Shown here one piece after another: positions 1 through 5,994 of a stretch of DNA of 6,025 nt. The DNA lies in assembly GCA_017552495.1 (NCBI GenBank), contig JAFZPW010000012.1:1-6025 (forward strand), in the 5' to 3' direction. The stretch comes from Clostridia bacterium. GTDB taxonomy: Bacteria; Bacillota; Clostridia; Oscillospirales; Butyricicoccaceae. The position numbers and the translations under genes were made by a program. Numbering within the stretch: position 1 is the first letter of the stretch; each line of letters opens with the position of its first letter. A model generated the notes under the pieces. That model made no database searches, had not been told where the DNA came from, and worked only from the letters and a program-made list of their open reading frames with translations.

Positions 1-532
1 AGTGTCCCGCGGGGGCGGCGGTGGAGCTGTGTCCGCCGAACACGGCGTCGACACGGGGATTTTCCAGGCAGCCGGCGTCCACCATTCGCTGGGCGCCCCC
101 GTCGCCCTCCTCATCGGGCTGAAAGAAAAACTTCACGTTTCCCGCGATAGAGGCCCGGTGCGCCGCCAGCAGTTTTGCCGCGCCCAACAGGGCGGCGGCG
201 TGGGTATCGTGACCGCAGGCGTGCATCACGCCGGGGGTTTGGGAGGCAAAGGGCAGGCCGGTCTCCTCCTGAATGGGCAGGGCGTCGATATCGGCCCGCA
301 GGCCGATGGTCTTGCCCGCCTGCCCGCCGCGCAGCAGCCCCAGCACGCCGGTGTCGGCGCAGGGGGCGGCCTCGATGCCCATGGCGGTCAGCTCCCGCAG
401 GATGAGCGCCTGGGTGCGCGTTTCCGTTCCGCCCAGCTCGGGATGGGCGTGCATGTCCCGCCGCAGCGCGGTCATATAGCCGGCCAGCGCCTTGGCTTCG
501 GCCAGAATCGTCTGATAATCCGGTCGCGTCAT
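1..532 (-). CDS. M20-family metallo-amidohydrolase (N-acyl-amino-acid / hippurate hydrolase-like), N-terminal part
   Basis: This is the first 177 codons of a zinc- or manganese-dependent amidohydrolase of the M20 peptidase family (M20D-like: hippurate, N-acetyl-amino-acid, indole-acetyl-amino-acid hydrolases). Such enzymes remove an acyl group from an amino acid or split small peptides in the cytoplasm. Visible motifs in order are HPELGGTE (residues 30-37), RADIDALPI (79-87), MHACGHDTHAA (103-113), FQPDEEG (137-143) and FGGH (165-168). By family analogy, Cys106, His108, Glu142 and His168 are metal ligands and Glu141 is the general base. No signal peptide is seen. The start is the ATG at 532, preceded on the minus strand by GGAAGGAAG about 7 nt upstream. 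The family is normally about 390-400 residues, so over half, including the lid domain and last metal ligand, lies beyond the left edge. It is divergent from the transglutaminase-like gene. The exact substrate cannot be told from this part. Confidence 0.93.
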   Translation of the reverse strand, partial: MTRPDYQTILAEAKALAGYMTALRRDMHAHPELGGTETRTQALILRELTAMGIEAAPCADTGVLGLLRGGQAGKTIGLRADIDALPIQEETGLPFASQTPGVMHACGHDTHAAALLGAAKLLAAHRASIAGNVKFFFQPDEEGDGGAQRMVDAGCLENPRVDAVFGGHSSTAAPAGH

Positions 533-555
533 AACAAGTCTTCCTTCCGAAAAAT

Positions 556-584
556 GGTTTCTGCTTTTATCTTACCGCGAAACC
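556..584. repeat. Short inverted repeat flanking the minus-strand -10 box
   Basis: GGTTTC (556-561) and GAAACC (579-584) are perfect 6-bp inverted halves separated by 17 bp, and the candidate minus-strand -10 box (569-574) lies between them. The arrangement would suit a dimeric repressor, but a 6-bp repeat with this spacing can easily arise by chance. No regulator gene is present in the window. Confidence 0.25.
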
Positions 585-597
585 GCCGCCGACGCAA
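569..597 (-). promoter_or_regulatory. Candidate sigma-A promoter for the M20 amidohydrolase gene
   Basis: On the minus strand, TTGCGT (592-597) and TAAGAT (569-574) are separated by exactly 17 bp. The -10 matches the consensus at 4 of 6 positions and the -35 at 3 of 6, so this is a moderate promoter. Transcription would start near position 562, giving a leader of about 30 nt that includes the GGAAGGAAG ribosome site. The call rests on spacing and position only. Confidence 0.45.
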
Positions 598-609
598 GTC
601 TTTTCCGTT

Positions 610-620
610 GCTTGACAAGC
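610..620. repeat. 11-bp palindrome over the plus-strand -35 box
   Basis: GCTTG-A-CAAGC (610-620) is a perfect odd-length palindrome that contains the whole -35 hexamer of the rightward promoter. A further CAAG lies at 595-598, at the minus-strand -35. It could be an operator, but part of the symmetry comes from the TTGACA consensus itself, so the support is weak. Confidence 0.3.
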
Positions 621-641
621 TCCTCTGCGGCGGGATACAAT
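612..641 (+). promoter_or_regulatory. Candidate sigma-A promoter for the transglutaminase-like gene
   Basis: A perfect -35 box TTGACA (612-617) is followed after 18 bp by TACAAT (636-641), which matches the -10 consensus at 5 of 6 positions. Transcription would begin near 648, leaving a leader of about 28 nt before the ATG at 676. The sequence immediately downstream is AT-rich, unlike the GC-rich surroundings, which supports a real promoter. Confidence 0.7.
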
Positions 642-675
642 AAAAATAACAGTTTTTCTCAAGGGAGGGCCGCGC

Positions 676-2061
676 ATGAACCTTAACGCTTGTTTTTCCG
701 ACGCCGTTCTGGGCCTGCCGGAGGATATCCGCCGCTTAAAGGAAGCGGGGTATTTCGACGAGGCCGTTCGCCTGCTGGACCGCCGCATGGCCGGCGAGGA
801 CTCTGACCGGATGCGCCGCAATTATATGGCGCAGCGGGAGATGCTGCTTCGCACCCCCCACGAATATCCCTATTCCATGGACGCCGCTCTGGCCCGGGTG
901 CGGGAGGTCATTCCCGATTTCACCATGCATGAGCTGCGGGAGCATATGGATTCCGGCCGGATCATCTGGCATTTCGTAAACGGAGAGAAGCGGCTGATCG
1001 CCTCGTTTTTCGGCACGCTGGAAAAGACCGTGCCCGCCTTTGCGGCCCGCCTGCCCCAAAAACCGGAGGCGGCGGGCCGGCAGAGCCATGAGCTGCTGGA
1101 CCGCGCGGGGCGGCTCAACCGCGCCGTGACCGTCATGCGAGAAACGGGCTCCATGTCCGCCCGGATCCGGATGCGGGCCACGCTGCGGATCAAGGACGGC
1201 TCCTTTGTCCCCGGCGAGACCTATCGGGTCTGGCTGCCCATCCCCGCCGCCTGCATCCAGCAGAGCGGGATCGCGCTTTTGGGCTTTTCTTCCCCGCCGA
1301 TCTGTGTGGCCGATGAACACGCCGCCCAGCGCACGGTGTTCTGGGAAGAGACCATGACGGAAAATCACCCGTTCTGGGTGGAATACGCCTATACCCACAC
1401 GGCGCCCTTCGCCGATCCGCTGGCTCTGCGGGCCGACCCCGTCCAGCCCGATTTCGACACCGGCGAGCTCGCGCCCCACATCGTGTTCACGCCCTATATC
1501 CGCGCCCTGTGCGCCGAGCTGACCGCGGGCGTCACAGACCCCATCGAAAAGGCCCGCCGCATTTATGAATACGTCACCACCCGCGTGACCTACAGCTTTG
1601 TCCCCGATTATTTCACCATGGATTCCATCGCCGAGACCTGCCTGCGGACCCGCCGGGGCGACTGCGGCGTGCAGGCGCTGGCCTTCATCACCCTGTGCCG
1701 CTGCGCAGGCATTCCCGCCAAATGGCAAAGCGGTCTGGTGGCCGATCCCGAAAGCGTGGGCAGCCACGACTGGGCCATGTTCTATGTGGCGCCCCACGGC
1801 TGGCTGTTTGCCGACCCGTCCTTCGGCGGAAGCGCTTACCGGGCGGGCGTCCCGGCGCGGCACCGCCACTATTTCGGCAATCTGGACGTGTACCGCTGCG
1901 TCACCGTCAACGGCTATCAGCAGCCCTTTGACCCGGCCATGCGCTTCTGGCGGCACGACCCCTATGACAATCAGGTGGGCGAGGTGGAGGACAGCGGACG
2001 GGGTTATCGCCGGTTTGAGGCGGAGCACAGCACCGAGATGCTGGAATTCCTGGAGTTGTGA
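676..2061 (+). CDS. Transglutaminase-like (papain-fold) domain protein, cytoplasmic
   Basis: This 461-residue protein has a transglutaminase-like domain at about residues 285-390. The catalytic triad is readable: Cys330 in RRGDCGVQA, His364 in SHDWAMFY and Asp380 in FADPSFGG. Bacterial proteins of this superfamily (COG1305-like) are mostly cysteine proteases or amidases rather than cross-linking enzymes. Residues 160-245 look like the beta-rich region that often precedes this fold (YRVWLPIP, FWVEYAYT). Residues 1-150 are mainly helical and charged, with no function I can name. There is no signal peptide or membrane segment, so a cytoplasmic location is likely. The ATG at 676 has AGGGAGG (662-668) 7 nt upstream. 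It lies between a divergent amidohydrolase and a peptide importer operon on the same strand, which suggests a role in peptide or amide breakdown; this is inference. The fold is secure, the substrate unknown. Confidence 0.9.
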   Translation: MNLNACFSDAVLGLPEDIRRLKEAGYFDEAVRLLDRRMAGEDSDRMRRNYMAQREMLLRTPHEYPYSMDAALARVREVIPDFTMHELREHMDSGRIIWHFVNGEKRLIASFFGTLEKTVPAFAARLPQKPEAAGRQSHELLDRAGRLNRAVTVMRETGSMSARIRMRATLRIKDGSFVPGETYRVWLPIPAACIQQSGIALLGFSSPPICVADEHAAQRTVFWEETMTENHPFWVEYAYTHTAPFADPLALRADPVQPDFDTGELAPHIVFTPYIRALCAELTAGVTDPIEKARRIYEYVTTRVTYSFVPDYFTMDSIAETCLRTRRGDCGVQALAFITLCRCAGIPAKWQSGLVADPESVGSHDWAMFYVAPHGWLFADPSFGGSAYRAGVPARHRHYFGNLDVYRCVTVNGYQQPFDPAMRFWRHDPYDNQVGEVEDSGRGYRRFEAEHSTEMLEFLEL

Positions 2062-2091
2062 GGTCCGTTTTCTGCATTTTCCGGTTATGCC

Positions 2092-2121
2092 TTGACACAG
2101 CGCGTTTTTATATGGTAAAAT
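2092..2121 (+). promoter_or_regulatory. Strong extended -10 promoter for the peptide importer operon
   Basis: A perfect -35 box TTGACA (2092-2097) is followed after 18 bp by TAAAAT (2116-2121, 5 of 6 matches). A TG dinucleotide one base upstream (2113-2114) makes an extended -10 (TGGTAAAAT), typical of strong Bacillota sigma-A promoters. Transcription would start near 2128, with a leader of about 40 nt. No hairpin plus T-run separates it from the transglutaminase-like gene, so readthrough from upstream may add to expression. Confidence 0.8.
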
Positions 2122-2124
2122 AAA

Positions 2125-2146
2125 CAAAAATTTCTTTTCATTTTTG
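2125..2146. repeat. AT-rich inverted repeat at the importer operon transcription start
   Basis: CAAAAAT (2125-2131) and ATTTTTG (2140-2146) are perfect 7-bp inverted halves separated by 8 bp. The repeat begins 3 bp after the -10 box and ends just before the ribosome binding site. It could be a repressor site at the start point or a weak leader hairpin. Since the segment is nearly all A and T, chance is a real alternative. Confidence 0.35.
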
Positions 2147-2148
2147 AT

Positions 2149-2153
2149 AGGAG
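2149..2153 (+). promoter_or_regulatory. Ribosome binding site with long spacing to the first permease start
   Basis: AGGAG at 2149-2153 is the only SD-like sequence before the ATG at 2168. The 14-nt spacing is longer than the 5-9 nt seen at the other genes here. The TTG at 2144, in the same frame, precedes this site and has no purine-rich sequence upstream, so the ATG is still the better start. Confidence 0.6.
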
Positions 2154-2167
2154 TTCGTCAAGATTCT

Positions 2168-3133
2168 ATGAAACGTTATCTTTTCAAACGAATTTTAACC
2201 GGCATCCTGGTGGTGGCCTTTTCGGTCATGTTCAACTTTGCCATCATCCGGCTGGCCCCTGGCAACCCCACAAGGCGTCTCGCCGGAAAGGATAATCCCA
2301 ACCCCGCCACCATCGCCGCGCTGACAGAAAAATACGGCTTGGACAAGCCCATTGCCGAGCAATTCGTCTTATATGTCAAGCAGCTTTTGCACGGGGATCT
2401 GGGTTATTCTTATGTCTCCACCGCCAAGGTTTCGGATCTTATCAAAAGCCGCGTGGCCCCCACGCTGATGATCGCCCTTACGGGCGCCATTTTCGGGCTT
2501 GTCATCGGGACGCTTCTGGGCGTTTTCGCCGCACGAAAACGGGGCCGCAAAATCGACACCTTCCTATGCAGCATCTCCTACCTTTTCGACTCCACGCCGT
2601 CTTTCTGGCTGGGCCTGATGATGATCCTGCTTTTTTCCTCGGTGCTCGACTGGTTCCCCACCTCGGGCATGTATAGCCTGCGGGTCAACGCCGTCGGCTT
2701 TGCCCGGTTCCTGGATCTGCTTAAGCACATGGCTCTGCCGGTGACCACGCTGGTGCTCATCGACATCCCCTATTATTTCCGCATCGCCCGCTCCAGCGTG
2801 CTGCAAACCATGTCCGAGGACTTTATCATGACGCTGCGGGCCACCGGGATGAGCGAGCGAAAGATTTTTAACAAATACGTCATGCGCAACGCCATCATCC
2901 CCACGGTAACGGTATTCGGCATCACGCTGGCCTATATGATTACGGGCGTGGCCATGATCGAGATTATCTTTGCCTGGCCCGGCATGGGCAGGCTGATGCT
3001 GGAGTCCATCACAAATCGCGACTATCCGACCCTCTCTGCGATTTATCTTCTGCTTTCCACCTCGGTGGCTGTCATGATGATCGTGGTGGACATTGTTTAC
3101 GCGTGGATCGATCCCCGCATCCGAGTAGAGTAG
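2168..3133 (+). CDS. Peptide ABC transporter permease, DppB/OppB type
   Basis: This is the first of the two inner-membrane channel subunits of an oligopeptide/dipeptide importer, 321 residues from the chosen ATG, typical for the family. Six hydrophobic segments are visible at about residues 9-30, 100-122, 138-160, 187-208, 246-270 and 288-312. Family hallmarks include the early RLAPGNP, TPSFWLGL, PTSGM, and the ATPase-coupling (EAA) loop at about 223-245 (LRATGMSERKIFNKY). Near the end come FAWPGMGRL and the closing DPRIRVE. The N-terminus MKRYLFKRIL is normal for this family. An upstream in-frame TTG (2144) would add eight residues but lacks a ribosome site. It opens a co-directional operon with its own strong promoter, and the next permease follows 8 nt after its stop. 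Substrate class (peptides versus nickel or other cargo of this superfamily) is not decided by the permease alone. Confidence 0.94.
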   Translation: MKRYLFKRILTGILVVAFSVMFNFAIIRLAPGNPTRRLAGKDNPNPATIAALTEKYGLDKPIAEQFVLYVKQLLHGDLGYSYVSTAKVSDLIKSRVAPTLMIALTGAIFGLVIGTLLGVFAARKRGRKIDTFLCSISYLFDSTPSFWLGLMMILLFSSVLDWFPTSGMYSLRVNAVGFARFLDLLKHMALPVTTLVLIDIPYYFRIARSSVLQTMSEDFIMTLRATGMSERKIFNKYVMRNAIIPTVTVFGITLAYMITGVAMIEIIFAWPGMGRLMLESITNRDYPTLSAIYLLLSTSVAVMMIVVDIVYAWIDPRIRVE

Positions 3134-3141
3134 GTGAGACT

Positions 3142-3996
3142 ATGGAAAAGAAACGAATGGGAAAACTCCAAAAAATTTGGATCACCCTGAAAAACAACGC
3201 GCAGCTTCGAATCGGCCTGCTTCTTTTGATAATTCTTTTGCTGATCGCCGTTTTCGGCCCGGTTTTCGCACCTTATAATCCCAAACGGCTCAACGACGAT
3301 CTGCTGGCGGCGCCCTGCGCCAAATATCTCTTCGGCACCGATAAGCTGGGGCACGACGTGTTCTCCCAGATCCTTTGCGGGGCGGCCACGTCCCTGAAGA
3401 TCGGCTTTATCGCCGCCATGATTTCCGCGGTCATCGGCGTGATCTTCGGCGGCGTCGCGGGCTTTTTCGGCGGGGTGATCGACCAGATCTTCAGCGAGAT
3501 CATGAACATCTTTTTAATGCTCCCCACCTTCTTTCTGATCCTGCTGATTATCGCCACCTTCGGCTCCTCCATGCTCAATGTGATGATCGTGATCGGTCTT
3601 ACCTCGTGGGTGGGCAACGCCCGGCTGATGCGGGCGCAGGCCAAGGCCATCAAGGAACGGACGTTTATCAAAAGCTCTATCGCCATGGGCGAAAGCAAAT
3701 TTTCCATCCTGGTCCGCCACGTCATTCCCAACGGCATCTTCCCCATCATCGCAAACACCACCATGAACATTTCCGGAGCGATTCTCACCGAGGCGGGTCT
3801 TTCCTTTTTGGGTCTGGGCGACCCCAACGTCATCAGTTGGGGGCAGATCATCACCGCCGGCAAGGGCGATCTGCCCAAGGCCTGGTGGATCAGCACCTTC
3901 CCCGGGATTATGACGATCTTCACCGTGCTGACCTTTTTCCTGATCGGCGAAGGCCTCAACCGCGTATTGTCTCCTAAGATGGACGCGAAGAAATAG
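3142..3996 (+). CDS. Peptide ABC transporter permease, DppC/OppC type
   Basis: This is the second channel subunit of the importer, 284 residues, pairing with the preceding permease in the membrane. After a basic cytoplasmic tail and a first membrane segment (about 22-43) comes the OppC-type N-terminal linker (FAPYNP, then FGTDKLGHDVFSQIL at 64-78). Further hydrophobic segments lie at about 84-110, 119-143, 145-160, 201-225 and 250-275. The ATPase-coupling loop is at about 176-203 (AMGESKFSILVRHVIPN). The conserved TEAGLSFLGLG (216-226) and SWGQII follow. The ATG at 3142 was chosen because AGGTGAG (3132-3138), overlapping the previous stop codon, serves as its ribosome site. An upstream in-frame start at 3103 would lie inside the previous gene, and an ATG at 3157 is a weaker alternative. 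The ATPase gene follows after 9 nt. Confidence 0.94.
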   Translation: MEKKRMGKLQKIWITLKNNAQLRIGLLLLIILLLIAVFGPVFAPYNPKRLNDDLLAAPCAKYLFGTDKLGHDVFSQILCGAATSLKIGFIAAMISAVIGVIFGGVAGFFGGVIDQIFSEIMNIFLMLPTFFLILLIIATFGSSMLNVMIVIGLTSWVGNARLMRAQAKAIKERTFIKSSIAMGESKFSILVRHVIPNGIFPIIANTTMNISGAILTEAGLSFLGLGDPNVISWGQIITAGKGDLPKAWWISTFPGIMTIFTVLTFFLIGEGLNRVLSPKMDAKK

Positions 3997-4005
3997 GAGG
4001 GCAAT

Positions 4006-4980
4006 ATGAGTTTACTGGAATTGAAGCATATCGACATTCAATACAAAACGCCCGTCAAGACCGTTTACGCGGTGCAGGATGTGTCCCTGTGTGTTGAAGA
4101 GCAGGATTCCATCGGCATCGTGGGCGAATCGGGCTCGGGCAAGAGCACGCTGGCCATGGGCATTCTCCGTCTGCTTCCGGACAACATCACCACGGTGCGC
4201 GGCGAAGCGCTTCTCAACGGGAAAGATCTGCTGGCCATGCGGGAGAAGGAACTTCAGTCCGTGCGGTGGAAGGAGGTTTCCGTGGTCTTCCAAAAGGCCA
4301 TGAACGCTTTGAGCCCCGTGCACAAGATCGGCGCCCAAATGGAAGACATTTATCTGGTACACTATCCCAACGAGGACAAGGGCGTAATCAAAAACCGCAT
4401 CCTGGAGCTGCTCCATCTGGTCAATCTTGCCGACCGGGTGTATTATTCCTATCCGCACGAGCTCTCGGGCGGCATGATGCAGCGGGTGGCCATCGCGCTG
4501 GCGCTGATTTTCAAGCCCAAGCTTCTGATTATGGATGAGGCCACCACCGCGCTGGACGTGGTGACTCAAACCCAGATTTTAAACGAGATCATGGTGCTGG
4601 AGCAAAAGATCAACGTGGCTCGTATCATGATCACCCACGATATGAGCGTTGTGTCCTCCACCTGTAAAAAGGTCGTGGTCATGTATGCCGGCCGCATCAT
4701 GGAGCACGGCCGCGTGGAGGATGTGCTGGTCAATCCCCAGCACCCCTACACACAGGGGTTGATGCGCTCGTTCCCCTCGTTTACCGGAGAAAAAACCAAC
4801 CTGCGGGGCATCGAGGGGAATCTGCCGGATATGTCCGTTATGCCTGCCTGCTGCGTATTCGCAGACCGCTGCCCCTATGCCCAGGCGCGGTGCCGCAGCG
4901 AGATCCCTGCGCTGACAGAGAAGGCGCCCGGCTGGCAGGTGGCGTGTTTCCGAATGGAAGGGGGCGAAGCCGATGCCTGA
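4006..4980 (+). CDS. Peptide ABC transporter ATP-binding protein, DppD/OppD type
   Basis: One of the two cytoplasmic ATPases that drive the importer, 324 residues. The nucleotide-binding motifs are complete: Walker A GESGSGKST (40-48), Q-loop Gln96, signature LSGGM (153-157), Walker B LLIMDE (173-178), D-loop TALD (181-184) and switch His211. LSGGM is normal for the D-type subunit, while DEAT in place of the common DEPT marks a sub-branch. The C-terminal oligopeptide-transporter extension has the HPYTQGL motif (246-252) and four cysteines, C283-x5-C289-x6-C296-x17-C314, a pattern associated with an iron-sulphur cluster in this family. The ATG at 4006 follows AGGAGG (3995-4000) by 5 nt. The gene ends inside the next ATPase gene (8-nt overlap), so translation is probably coupled. 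Confidence 0.95.
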   Translation: MSLLELKHIDIQYKTPVKTVYAVQDVSLCVEEQDSIGIVGESGSGKSTLAMGILRLLPDNITTVRGEALLNGKDLLAMREKELQSVRWKEVSVVFQKAMNALSPVHKIGAQMEDIYLVHYPNEDKGVIKNRILELLHLVNLADRVYYSYPHELSGGMMQRVAIALALIFKPKLLIMDEATTALDVVTQTQILNEIMVLEQKINVARIMITHDMSVVSSTCKKVVVMYAGRIMEHGRVEDVLVNPQHPYTQGLMRSFPSFTGEKTNLRGIEGNLPDMSVMPACCVFADRCPYAQARCRSEIPALTEKAPGWQVACFRMEGGEADA

Positions 4981-5977
4981 ACTGATTAAGGTGGATCATC
5001 TGGTAAAATACTATATTCAGAAAAACAAAGGCAAGCAGACCGTAAAAGCGGTGGACGGCGTAAGCTTTTCTCTGAAAAAGGGAGAGATTCTGGGCGTCAT
5101 CGGCGAATCGGGCTGCGGAAAATCCACGCTGGGCCGGCTGCTCATCCGGCTGGAGGAGCCCACCGCCGGCGACGTGTATATTCAAGGCGAACCCACCCGG
5201 CGCTTGATCCGGCGGGACGCGCTGGCCTTCCGCAGAAAAAACCAGATCGTCTTTCAAAACCCCTTCGACACCTTCGATCCCCGCTACACCATCCGAAAGA
5301 TCCTGCTGAGCGCGGTAAAGCTCCACAAAATCGGGAAAGACGCCGACGAGCGGCTGGAAATCTGCAAAAAGATTTTGGAGGACGCCGGCCTGATCCCGGC
5401 GGAGGATTATCTGGACCGCTATCCCTTTGAGCTTTCCGGCGGCCAGCTTCAGCGCATCTCCATTTTGCGGAGTATGCTTTTGAATCCGGAATTTCTGGTG
5501 GCGGATGAGCCGGTCTCCATGCTGGACGTGAGCGTGCGGGCCGACATCATCAATATGCTCACCGATCTGGCGCGAAAGCACGAAAGCGCCATGGTGTTCA
5601 TCTCCCACGATATCGCAACCACGCGCTATATCTCCGACCGGGTTGCGGTGATGTATCTGGGCCGGATCGTGGAAATCGGCGATACCGACACCGTTCTGCA
5701 CGACCCAAAGCATCCCTATACCCAGGCTTTGATTTCCAACTCGCCGGACATCGACCCCCGCGTGAAAAAAGAAGCGATCACGCTGGAGGGCGAGCCCCCC
5801 ACCCCCATCAACACCGGGCCGGGCTGTTATTTCGCCCCAAGGTGCCGCTTTGCCACCCAGCAATGCCTGGCCGCCTATCCCGAAATGCGGCCCTTGGGCG
5901 AACATCGAGAAGTTGCCTGTTTTCTATATGAAACTATAGAAAATCAGCATAAAAAAGCAGAATCCGACAACAGGTAA
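4973..5977 (+). CDS. Peptide ABC transporter ATP-binding protein, DppF/OppF type
   Basis: The second ATPase, 334 residues, expected to form a heterodimer with the preceding D-type subunit. Visible motifs are Walker A GESGCGKST (44-52), Q-loop Gln95 in VFQNPFDTFDPR, signature LSGGQ (154-158), Walker B FLVADE (174-179), the D-loop region SMLDVS, and switch His212. The C-terminal extension carries HPYTQAL and four cysteines, C285-x5-C291-x6-C298-x17-C316, with exactly the same spacing as in its partner. The ATG at 4973 overlaps the end of the previous gene by 8 nt and has GGAAGGGGG (4956-4964) 8 nt upstream, inside that gene. The last roughly 18 residues after Cys316 are hydrophilic and AT-rich in their codons, and their coding DNA contains a perfect inverted repeat (5920-5943). 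The next gene starts 17 nt after the stop. Confidence 0.95.
   Translation: MPELIKVDHLVKYYIQKNKGKQTVKAVDGVSFSLKKGEILGVIGESGCGKSTLGRLLIRLEEPTAGDVYIQGEPTRRLIRRDALAFRRKNQIVFQNPFDTFDPRYTIRKILLSAVKLHKIGKDADERLEICKKILEDAGLIPAEDYLDRYPFELSGGQLQRISILRSMLLNPEFLVADEPVSMLDVSVRADIINMLTDLARKHESAMVFISHDIATTRYISDRVAVMYLGRIVEIGDTDTVLHDPKHPYTQALISNSPDIDPRVKKEAITLEGEPPTPINTGPGCYFAPRCRFATQQCLAAYPEMRPLGEHREVACFLYETIENQHKKAESDNR
5919..5944 (+). repeat. Perfect 9-bp AT-rich inverted repeat at the end of the F-type ATPase gene
   Basis: TTTTCTATA (5920-5928) and TATAGAAAA (5935-5943) are perfect inverted halves around a 6-nt loop TGAAAC. In RNA an outer G-U pair (5919 with 5944) could lengthen the stem to 10. It lies within codons for the C-terminal tail, about 50 nt upstream of the next gene's ATG. 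No U-run follows, so it is not an intrinsic terminator. It may be an mRNA stem that affects stability or processing before the probable binding-protein gene, or a protein-binding site. Confidence 0.55.
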
Positions 5978-5994
5978 AAAGGAGGCAATCCCAA

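Noticed and set aside
2..643. 213-codon open frame on the plus strand opposite the M20 gene
   Set aside because: Its content is low-complexity Gly/Ala/Gln, and the minus strand carries unmistakable M20 motifs; it also runs through the divergent promoter region.
2062..2091. Intrinsic terminator after the transglutaminase-like gene
   Set aside because: I found no stable stem followed by a T-run; only short T-rich stretches are present, so a terminator is not supported.
736..2127. Long open reading frame of 463 codons on the minus strand, opposite the transglutaminase-like gene
   Set aside because: It mirrors a gene with a clear catalytic triad on the plus strand, shows no recognisable motifs, and is explained by high third-position GC removing stop codons in the antisense frame.
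2124..2146. CodY-type operator in the importer leader
   Set aside because: Compared with the AATTTTCWGAAAATT consensus, the best alignment I could make leaves about six mismatches, which is too many.
2144..2167. TTG at 2144 as an earlier start for the first permease
   Set aside because: No SD lies upstream of it, it would sit inside the leader repeat, and it adds eight residues not typical of the family N-terminus.
4458..4476. LSGGM instead of LSGGQ in the first ATPase as a defective signature motif
   Set aside because: Methionine at this position is usual in DppD/OppD-type subunits, and all other catalytic motifs are intact.
4838..5905. 355-codon open frame on the minus strand opposite the second ATPase gene
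   Set aside because: It is the antisense shadow of a gene with complete ABC ATPase motifs and has no family features of its own.
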